Assembly: GCA_964019695.1 (NCBI GenBank)
Contig: OZ026516.1
Location: 84,895,188-84,959,187, forward strand
Direction of reading: 5' to 3'
DNA length: 64,000 nucleotides
DNA from: Loripinus fragilis
Lineage: Eukaryota > Mollusca > Bivalvia > Lucinida > Lucinidae
The translations under genes and the position numbers were made by a program. Positions within the stretch are counted from its first letter, which is position 1, and each line of letters begins with the position of its first letter. Below the pieces are notes generated by a model. It had not been told where the DNA came from, did not search any database, and was given only the letters and a program-made list of their open reading frames with translations. Shown piece after piece: positions 55,110 through 64,000 of this stretch.

Positions 55110-55460
55110 GGTGACCAGGTGCATACCTAAACCTTTGCGTATTTGTGCGGATACGCAGCCATCACTGATTTTGATGTTCCTGTAATTCGACATCGTAACA
55201 CCCCAGCACCCACAAGTCCAACCCCGGGGCATGACCCTGGCAACAGAATGAAAATTCTGTTCAATATGTTTTCTATCTTTTATTTGTGAGAACACGCACA
55301 TAGAGTTTGGTATAGTTGGCCATCCAGAGCCTGAAAAAATAATTCTGTTGGCATTTTTGAGTACATTTTGGCATCCCTGCTCAAAGTGTATCTTGATGTC
55401 TTTTAAGAAGGATAGGGGTGGATGCCAAGTCTGGAAATGCCCCAAAGTCCCAGAATTAGG
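55110..55460 (+). repeat. Fragment of the ~300-bp repeat found at 60660-61980
   Basis: Shares GGGGCATGACCCTGGCAACA, GAATGAAAATTCTGTTCAATATG-type sequence, TTTGTGAGAACACGCACA and GAGTTTGGTATA with the downstream array. Confidence 0.8.
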
Positions 55461-56769
55461 TCAAAGGTCAACTGAGTGCAAATTCTTGTATAAACGTCAG
55501 ATTTTAGCGCTTTTACCAATTAGCTATCCAATATTATGATTAAAAGTAATGCAAAATCTCTTTTGGATAATACAGCCATGCTATATAAACAAAAAGCATC
55601 ATCAAAGCATGATATGTGTTTGGACCAAAGGTCATTTAAGTGCAAAATCGGTGAAAGTTGTAGCAATATTTTATGTATATATGGGCAAAATTCAAATTTT
55701 AATTTCCCTTTACCCTAATGGAAGATATTTTTTATTGCTATCCTGCTAGGTGTGTGTCTATCATGTTTGGAAAGCAATGATTTACTAAGTTTCCCGCTGT
55801 CAAATATTTATAATATGCATGTAAAGTACGTTACTGTATAAAATCAATACAATAATTAATACAACTAAGAATAACCATTTCATTTTAAAGAAATAATTTC
55901 TTTTGCTTAATGCTTTGTATAAATACGTCATGTTATGCAATTATCTATCCTTTAAAACATAAGTTGTGTTTAAGTTGCTACTTACGTTACATTTTACCAT
56001 CTGAAATTGAGTCATTTCTCAAAGGTATATGTTCCTAGCTACAGCTTTCCTGAAGGACTTGGCCATGATCTCATGCTTATAGGACTAAAATATATTTCTT
56101 TTCTTATTTCACACATTTGTTGTGTTTGTTCCCATCTATGAGTAATTGTAAAACACTTTTTACAAGGCCACTACCTGCTTATTGCATATACTAAGCATAG
56201 CTTCATGAAAACACAAAGACCAAGCCTCCTTTCACAAAACATCAGGCGTATTGAAACTATGATAGAATATGGTAAATACCATATACTGGAAGGAAAACAT
56301 CCTCACATTGGTCTTCACATCTGCCTGTTAGCAGATGGTAACATACATAACATAAAGCTAATATACAGGTACATTTCTAATAATGACGATCCAGTGAAAA
56401 CATTTTTTACTTTTTGTGGGGTATATCATGGAAATAGCCCTGACATTAAGGGTAATCCTCCATATAACTTTTAACATTTAATTGTAGGGATGTCCTTTCA
56501 TTTGCACATATTAATGAAATGATGTTGATTCAAAAGCAGCATTTCTTTAAAATCAGGCTGCTTGTGTAAACGTATTCATCCATATATAGAAACAGTATAG
56601 ATATTATATTAATGGTTACCTCTATTTTTTAGGTACCATAAAATATATATCTATGTCTTTCACAGCGCAACTTTTTATACATTGTAATTGCTTCAATGTC
56701 GACAAATTCATAATTCTAACTAGAGCTGCAGTCGATGGTACACCATCGCAAATACCCGCTTTTTTACCT
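55461..56769. other. No supported gene
   Basis: An 89-codon frame at 56205-56474 has no recognised domain and no splice context; it is left uncalled. The rest is AT-rich. Confidence 0.45.
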
Positions 56770-57600
56770 ATAACCTTTACCTTGGAGTCAAGGTCACACA
56801 AAATGTAGCTCAGTACCTTCTACATAATGTGAGGTATGCACATGTGAAGTTTGAAGTTGTTATGTCCAATGGTTAAGGAGGTGCTGCATTTACAAGAAAA
56901 TACATTTTATGACCTTGACCTTGTGGTTAAGGTCACACAAAATGTTGTCCAGTACCCTTCAAACCATATGACCTATGCACCTGCAAAATTTGAAGTTGCT
57001 ACATCCAACAGTTTAGGAGAAGATGGATTTACAAGAAAGTACATTACATAACCTTGACCTTGGGGTCAAGGTCACACAAAATGGTGCCCAGTAGCATCCA
57101 CATCATGTGACCAAAGCACCTGCGAACTTTGAAGTTGCTTTGTCCAATGGTTCAGGAGAAGATGCATTTACAAAAAAATACATTATTTGACCTTGACCCC
57201 AAGGTCAAGCTCACATGAATTGTTGTCCAGTACCCTCTACATCATGTGACCTATGCACAGGCAAAATTTGAAGTTGCTACTTCCAAAAGTTTATGAGGAG
57301 ATGCATTTACAACAAAATACATTATTTGACCTTTGACCTTGACCTTGGGGTCAAGGTCACAAAAAATGTCACCCAGTACCCTCGACATTATGTGACCTAT
57401 GCACAGGCAAAATTTGAAGTTGCTACTTACAAAAGTTTATGAAAAGATGCATTTACAAGAAAATACATTATTTTACCTTTGACCGTCAAGGTCACATGAA
57501 ATGTCGCCCAGTACCCTCTACATCATGTGATCTATGCATCTACAAAGTTTGAAGTTGCTACGTCCAACGGTTTAGGAGGAGATACAATTACAAGAAACGT
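56770..57600 (+). repeat. Tandem array, ~140-bp units, 6 copies, with TCAAGGTCA motifs
   Basis: Units share GACCTTGACCTTGGGGTCAA, GGTCACACAAAATGT, CCCAGTACCCTCTACATCAT, GTGACCTATGCAC, AAATTTGAAGTTGCTACGTC, GTTTAGGAGGAGATGCATTT and ACAAGAAAATACATTA. Copies start near 56785, 56925, 57060, 57200, 57345 and 57485. The array ends in GACGGACGGACAGACACACG and an AAAAAAGTGGGTATA-like tail near 57700. Confidence 0.93.
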
Positions 57601-57700
57601 GACGGACGGACAGACACACGGACGGACAGACGGACGACGGACCGACTTTGGTACGAAATGATTATACTCTATTTTTTTAACGAAAAAGTGGGTATAAATA

Positions 57701-60470
57701 TCAGTATTAAACATATTTTGCTTATTAGTTTTTGCAATGATGATAGATATCAAATTCTATGAGGTTATTGGCATATGTTTCTTCATGTTATTCTTTATAA
57801 CTGTAAAATGCCAATGCAAGTTGTATTCCAAATTAAATTTCCCCAAAACAGATGTCTAGTGACTTCTTGGAAACACAGGCATTCACCATATTAGAGCACC
57901 TGATGATTTGATTGTGTTCATAGTTTTCCAACAGTTTGGGGTCATTTCTTAGTATTTTGAGTAAATGCGTCCTGAAATGGTTATCTAATATGTACATTTA
58001 CTAGCATAATCAATTAGTTTAACATCTCCGATTCGCTTGATGTATATAAGATCCTGAGGTAGTTAACTCGCCTGTTCTAGTGTAGAATCTATCTGTTAAC
58101 CATGACAATTTGCTGACACAGGGATTGATTGCATATTGGGTAGGTGACTAAAATTAATGTATACATCTACTGCTCGTAGATACAAGTGCAATATATCAGA
58201 TTGGATAGCACTTGTAACTGGTGACATACTCGAAATGTGTAGTTTCAATATGGCATTACTCTTGAAATAAAACTGAACTACTTTCCTTTCACTATATACA
58301 AGACAGTCCTAAAACAGTGATAGTCTTCACAAATATCTGCAAGGATATAGGTACAAGAGTGAGCAAGTTCATACTTAAAATGTTTTCTGTGAGCTGTTGT
58401 CAGCAATGTTGTTCACATTTTCGATGGTTTTGCATATATTTAAGACTATCACAGTAAGCCTAATTGAGTAAACCTTTTAAAACCAACAAGCAGACCTACT
58501 CACTTTTCATAAGACATATATAAAACATGTACTATGGTTACAAATAGCAACAAAATCAAATAGTGCATAAACAAATCTAAAAACAAACTACCTTGTGAAT
58601 AAAAAAAGGCAAAGAAATCAGCCGCGTGTGACACTACTTTTTAAACATTCAGTTTAATCTCTGAGTTCCAGAGATGCAAACCATATTAGTGAATTTTGAG
58701 AGTCATGCTTTTGTTTTATGCTTCAGAAAAAAGTCAACTGATCTTTAAAATACTGTATCACTAACGTTCGAATGATTTGTTGTTCATGTTACCATGAAAT
58801 ATGTTCAGATGTTTTACAAGACTGCTACATGGCTCAGGTAACCTTACCTCAACCAACATTAGTCTAAGATAATTAACAAGCAGAATAGTTTCTATCAGAA
58901 TTGCTGCAGAATTTATAATAAGATAATCATCATTACAGTATGATATGAAATCTAGTTCAACAAAACATAGAGAATTTTAATGGGGACAGATGATAAATTA
59001 ATTTTATAATGTAATTGTCAACAGTGAAAAGTGAAAATTAAAAGAATTCAGCATACAAGGAAAATCTTTAATACTATATCTATGTAACACCCTATATTTG
59101 GACATAAACCATGCTGGTTCTGTACTACGAAAGCTTTGGTTGATGTTATATTTGCAATCTTCAAAAACTTATCCCTGCTCAAGAAGACACTCAGCACTAC
59201 CCCTGCCTTAATTCTTGCCTTGCCACTAGATGTTTGAAGTATTGCTATGCTATTTTAAGTAAATTATTGATATTTAGTAAATATTTAAATCATGATGTTG
59301 ATTGCATGTTTATCGTTATGTACCATTGGTAGAAATCTGAAAACTGCAACATGAATGTAAAAGAGCCAAGCATATTGCAAAAAGTAATTGAGTAAGACCA
59401 GAAAATGCCACATTCACATATTGCAGACCAACCCATGGCACTCTTTTAAATTAAGTCTTATATAGAATAAAATGTGTGTAGTATATGTGAGCGAATTGGG
59501 GAGAGCAGACCCAAATTTTATATAAGCCTTACAACAATTTACTACCTTTATCCATTTATGTAAGGCACATTTCGTTACCTACGTTACATCCTTTATATAT
59601 GTGCAGAAATTTTAGATCCATTATTGTTAATATAGTTTTATTTTGATTTCATTATGAAAGATATTTTGCCATTCCAATGCAGTGTAAATAGAAAAATGAA
59701 TCTGTAAGCAGCTATGCATTACATGCTGGAGCTGGTAAAAATCACATACTAATTAGCATATTTAAATATTTACTTGATTTCACTTCATTGCAAGTTAAAA
59801 GTTATAAACAACTTCAAATATATGAAAATGAACATTTTCAATTAGAGTATAGATCAACATAATGTATATTTCAGGTCAGGTATCACGGTTTATTTTAATA
59901 CATGTAATTTGTAAAGTCATTATATGCAATTTAGTATAAAAATGTAACATAAGTATCGCTGGCAAGCTGAAATACATATCACAGATGTATGAAATTGATT
60001 TTATGTCTGTTTTAAACATTTAATGCTTAAACTGTTTTACTAATACTATTAAAATAAATCAACATTAGCCTTGTATTGTGTGTACTGTTATTTTCAATGT
60101 CAGTAGGGTAACGTTGATTACAGGTGATTTATAGAAATATTATCACAGAAAAGTTATTAAGTAATGGGTTTCTAAGGCCCATAGATGTACGAAACTGAAA
60201 TAGTTTTAATTTCTGAGAGGTGCAGCAAACTCTCCAAGTAGCCCATATATCTCAGTTAAGCCCAAATGAGGGAGAATTTCCATCATAATTGCACAAAACT
60301 TACGATGTTTGCCTTTGTAAAATCCATAAAAGAATGCTACCAAAGGGGTTCCTTTAATAATAAACATGTTAATTTAAGCCTTCGGAAAGACTTCTATCCT
60401 TTTTAGAGTTTGAAAAACATCTTGTTGTTGGACCAGACAAAAAAAAGAAACACAGTTTGTACAAATGCTC
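57701..60470. other. 2.8-kb AT-rich stretch, no gene seen
   Basis: No open frame of note, no TIR, hairpin or tandem structure recognised. Confidence 0.5.
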
Positions 60471-60479
60471 TGATTATTG

Positions 60480-61985
60480 CACTTGATGACCTTTGACCCC
60501 ATTTTAAAGCCAACTTATGAACACTTAGTTATAAAAAACATTTTCTCAATGTTTTTCAGACTTATAACTATAAGCATACAAAATTTGGCTTGAAATGAAA
60601 TATGTTAACATATAAAAAGATAAAGTTGTTTTACAGTAGTATATATTTTCTCATTTTTGCACTCGATGACCTTTGACCTAATTTCTGGCCTTCATATGCA
60701 AATTCAGACTTGGCATCCACCCCTAAGGCTTTGTATACATGCCAAATATTATGTTGAAAGTGGTCTAACAAATGTACTAAAAAATGCCAACAAAACCAAA
60801 AATATGCATCTTTTTCTTATTCGGATTGCCAACTAGTATAAAAAACTTTGAAATTGACATGTTAATAATGTTTGACCTTCTGACCTTGCCCCAAGGTCAC
60901 CAGTTTGATTCCAGGATGAAAATGTTATTTGCATTCTGTTCTGCTCATCATTTTGGTCGTTTTGATATGCCACATGACCATGTTCGAAATTTTTTTGACC
61001 CCCTGGACACCCCATGTGCCCCAAAGTCCCACCGCTGGGGCATGACCCAGGCGACAGAATAAAAATCCTCTCTGATATGTTATGTATCTTTCATTTGTGA
61101 GAACACACACAAAGTTTGGTATAAAAATCTTTGAAATTGACATGGTAACCGGAATTTAATTATATTTGACCTTTGACCTCACCCCATGGTCACCAGTTTG
61201 ACCCTAGGATAAAAATTTTACTTGCATTCTGGTCTGTTTGTCATCCTCGTTGATTTGATATGCCACATGACCATGTTTGAAAATTACTTTTTTTGACCAC
61301 CTGGGAACCCCCAGCGCCCCAAAGTCCCTCCCCTGGGGCATGACCCACGCTGCATAATAACAAAAATCCTGATTGATATGTTTTGTATCTTTCATTTGTG
61401 AGAACACACACAGAGTTTGGAATAAAAATCTTTGAAATTGACTTTGTAATTGAAATTGAATGATATTTGAACTTTTGACCCCTCCCCAGGGCCCCAGGGG
61501 CGGGGCAAAAAAATTATGTTGCGCCCCCCATTTATGTAAATAGTTCACACACCAAATTTGGTTGAATTTCGTCCAATGGTTTAGGAGGAGATAGCATAAT
61601 GGACAGACAGCAGGACGGAATTCGATTTTGGCCCTAAGTACCCCCAAGTCCCACCCCTAGGGCATAACCCAGGCGACAGAATAAAAAACCCGTCTGATAT
61701 GTTTTGTATCTTTCATTTGTCAGAACACACACAAAGTTTGGAATAAAATCATAGAAATTGACTTTGTAATTGAAATTAAATGATATTTGACCTTTTGACC
61801 ACTCCCCAGGGCCCCAGGGGGCGGGGCCAAAAAAATTTACGTTGCGCGCCCCATTCATGTGAGTAACTCACACACCAAATTTGGTTGAATTTCGTCCAAT
61901 GGTTTAGGAGGAGATAGCATAACGGACGGACGGACAGACGGACGGACGGTCGAAGGCGATAACAATATCCCCTTCGCTTTTTTAA
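60480..61985 (+). repeat. Tandem array of ~300-bp units ending in a GACGGACGG run
   Basis: Anchors repeat near 61020, 61318 and 61647: CCCAAAGTCCC, CTGGGGCATGACCCAGGCGA, TTTCATTTGTGAGAACACAC, AAAGTTTGGAATAAAA and GAAATTGACTTTGTAATTG. The last two units add CCCCAGGGCCCCAGGGG, ACACACCAAATTTGGTTGAA, TTTAGGAGGAGATAGCATAA and a GACGGACGGACAGACGGACG run. The array closes with ATCCCCTTCGC and GCGTGGGGATAA, a short hairpin. Frames within it are incidental. Confidence 0.9.
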
Positions 61986-62858
61986 AACGCGTGGGGATAA
62001 TTAGAGACTGGGGACTATTTCTGTATATTTCTGTCAAGATGCAGTTTTTCGCATTTCTTTCTTTCCCGAATTCTAACAACATTAAGATGGTTATCGTTTA
62101 TTTTTTACGATTGAGCATTTAAACATTTTGAATTGCACATTATCAATTGCCGAAGCATTGTCACGAGTAAGGAAGGGAGTTGTCTATTTGCATGCTGGGT
62201 AATTTTTCACGCTTTTGTTGTCGAGTGCTGACTTATTTCAAAATTATCTTTTTAAAGTTTTCCTTGAGTGTCAAATGGTTTAGATCAAGATCAGGACTAC
62301 TATTTACACATGTTATCTGTAGACGACAAACGTCGCCACTAGCAAGGAAAGATACACCAATTGCCCCTCCCAATTAAAGAGGTAAATTTTTTTAGCAATA
62401 ATACTGGTACCACTCATTATGACTCTCTCCAGGGGTCATACTGGGCAGATCAAAAGGACAGTCATAACGAGATGATTATGACTTCCTAACAGGGGCAATA
62501 AAGTGGTCCCATGAAGGGACTAGGTATTTTATGATAAAATATTGATCTTTATCTAATGAATAAAATTGTGTTTTTGTGCCCCTTTAAAGTGAATTACTGA
62601 AACTGTCCCCTATCAGCTAATTCTTTAATTCTTTAATGATCTCTTTTAGACAATAATATATGTCTTTAAATACATGAAGACGTTTATACAATATATTTTG
62701 AATGCAAATTTTCACGCAGCACAGCACAAACAAAAGTCGTGGTGGATCTTTTTCATCATTATTTTCCCATTCGCGGTTCAAACAAATAAATATAACCATA
62801 AAATCTTTTTCTATAGATTTGAAAAGTACAGTGGCTTTCATTACAGTATGGCGTTACC
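61986..62858. other. No gene seen
   Basis: Contains TTTGCATGCTGGGTAATTT at about 62188, related to 38926; nothing else recognised. Confidence 0.4.
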
Positions 62859-62860
62859 TT

Positions 62861-63103
62861 AACCCTTTTCCCGCCATTTGCGACAATTGTTGTCTGCTTT
62901 CTCACCTGCCTATGTACTTTGGTGGCCTATATTGCATACAATATGGATCCAGATCAGACTGCTCCCTAAGGAGCAGTCTGATCAGGCTTCATAATGTTTG
63001 CTTCCATCGTGACAATTTTCTGGAGTGAACTTGAATATATGCAGCAGACGAAATAACCAGACGACATATTTAGAAGAAAATTATTGACAGGAGAAGGGTT
63101 AAT
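62861..63103. repeat. ~240-bp TIR element with central palindrome
   Basis: TTAACCCTTTTCCCG at the left and GAGAAGGGTTAA at the right. The centre has CCAGATCAGACTGCTCC / GGAGCAGTCTGATC at about 62948-62985, shared with 38390 and 48200. Confidence 0.82.
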
Positions 63104-63630
63104 AATGTGTTTTATTGTTTGAAAGATAAAAGCGGAAAAGACAAAGATATAATTAAGATATTTTCTGTTTTATGATCTTGTTGGAACTGAGCCAGTTTCT
63201 TTTTTGGGGTTTTCCTGTATTTATTTAGAACTGAGAGGCACGCACAATGTATACCCTCACCCGATGCCCTTAATGTTTTCATATAAAACATAGTTTTTAC
63301 CTCACGCACCACCTTGTGGGGAGGGGGTGCATTGAGCCCCAAGGTTCGAAGTCGCCAAGCGAATGTCAACCCTATCCCCCAGCAAAAACAGCATTTTCTT
63401 TATCTAAAGTTGTCCTAGTTTATGATCTCTAGTCCGACCTTTGGGCATGTCTCCAAGCTGTTGAGTGGAAGCCAGCCATGAATGGCACCAATTGTCCATA
63501 TAAAAATGCTTTCTAATAAATTGTTGGTGAGGTATATCTGCACAAGTCAGACTTCTTAAAGGGGTCCTAGGTGTTGACCAGAACCCAAATCCAGCCCTCA
63601 AAACCAAAGCGTGCAGTAAAACTTGTAAAA
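63104..63630. other. No gene seen
   Basis: Nothing recognised. Confidence 0.4.
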
Positions 63631-63637
63631 CCCAACC

Positions 63638-64000
63638 TTTGCACAAAATTTCATAATCCTAAATCAAGTAGTTGCTGAGAAAATTTTGATGAAATATGTC
63701 CATACGCGTTATATATAGGAGTGACAGATGTGAAAGATAAATATTTGAAAAAAGAGGCAAAATGAGGATTAGCATCTTAATTTTCATTTACACAATACAC
63801 GTTGCCTACCTGAAAGTGTACTAAAAATTTCATAAGCCTAAATCTGACGAAAAATGTCCATAATTATGTGTTATATAGGAGTGACAGAAGTAAAAATTAA
63901 AAATTTGAAAAAAAGAAGGCAAAATGAGGGTTAGCAACTTCATTTTCATATACACAATACACTTTGCCTACCTGAATGTTTACACAAATTTCATAATTTT
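63638..64000 (+). repeat. Tandem repeat (~158-bp units), runs off the window end
   Basis: AAATTTCATAAKCCTAAATC, ATGTCCATA, TATATAGGAGTGACAGA, AATATTTGAAAAAAG, GGCAAAATGAGGRTTAGCA and CACAATACAC repeat at 63640, ~63825 and ~63984. At least two units are present. Confidence 0.9.

Noticed and set aside
54747..55445. Minus-strand frames of 77 and 141 codons
   Set aside because: The longer one overlaps a fragment of the dispersed ~300-bp repeat; neither shows a domain or splice evidence.
56770..57600. CRISPR-like regular repeats
   Set aside because: Units are ~140 bp, imperfect and contiguous without spacers, in animal DNA; ordinary tandem repeat.
61204..61858. Two long minus-strand frames rich in Gly/Pro
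   Set aside because: They are readings of the ~300-bp tandem array and change with each unit.

Overview
This window is animal nuclear DNA: AT-rich, intron-containing, and crowded with eukaryotic transposon remnants. There is no prokaryotic gene organisation and no CRISPR array. The mix of repeats (tRNA-derived SINEs ending in AATCAAATCAATCAA-like tails, a Penelope-type element, decayed LINEs, a DIRS-like element, many TIR/foldback elements, and tandem repeats ending in GACGGACGGACAGACGGACG-like runs) together with a divergent nicotinic-type Cys-loop receptor fits a bivalve mollusc, probably a heterodont. I give that assignment from memory of such genomes; species is not determined.

The only gene I can support as intact is a Cys-loop ligand-gated ion channel on the + strand (18893-27733). 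It has three coding exons with phase-0 introns and a spliced product of 419 residues. Exon 1 carries the signal peptide, exon 2 most of the ligand-binding domain, and exon 3 the end of the Cys-loop, all four membrane segments and the stop. The pore-lining helix has the cation-channel pattern, but the acetylcholine-binding residues are largely absent, so it looks like an orphan member of the mollusc nAChR expansion. Intron 1 holds two LINE remnants and intron 2 holds a 418-bp near-perfect foldback.

Layout: 1-5.4 kb holds LINE, Penelope-like and SINE fragments. 5.4-11.8 kb holds microsatellites, a 237-bp-family MITE and a pair of ~0.5-kb inverted repeats. 11.8-14.8 kb is a DIRS-like retroelement broken by a mariner-like (DD37D) transposon. 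15-18.6 kb has a LINE tail and short repeats. 18.9-28 kb is the channel gene. 28-34 kb holds microsatellites, a short tandem array and a decayed Penelope-like element that itself contains a 588-bp TIR element. 34.3-36.7 kb is a repeated unit with large hairpins at its joints. 40.2-44.9 kb is a composite with long inverted repeats flanking a relic of an uncharacterised invertebrate multi-copy ORF. 45-49.7 kb is a cluster of MITEs and foldbacks. 51.3-52.7 kb is a dead PIF/Harbinger element carrying a SINE. 55-64 kb is mostly unique AT-rich DNA with three tandem arrays.

Several insertions can be removed on paper so that the reading frame of the host element is restored. This gives a relative order of transposition events. 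Coordinates of decayed repeats are approximate to about 10-30 bp unless TIRs or target duplications fix them.
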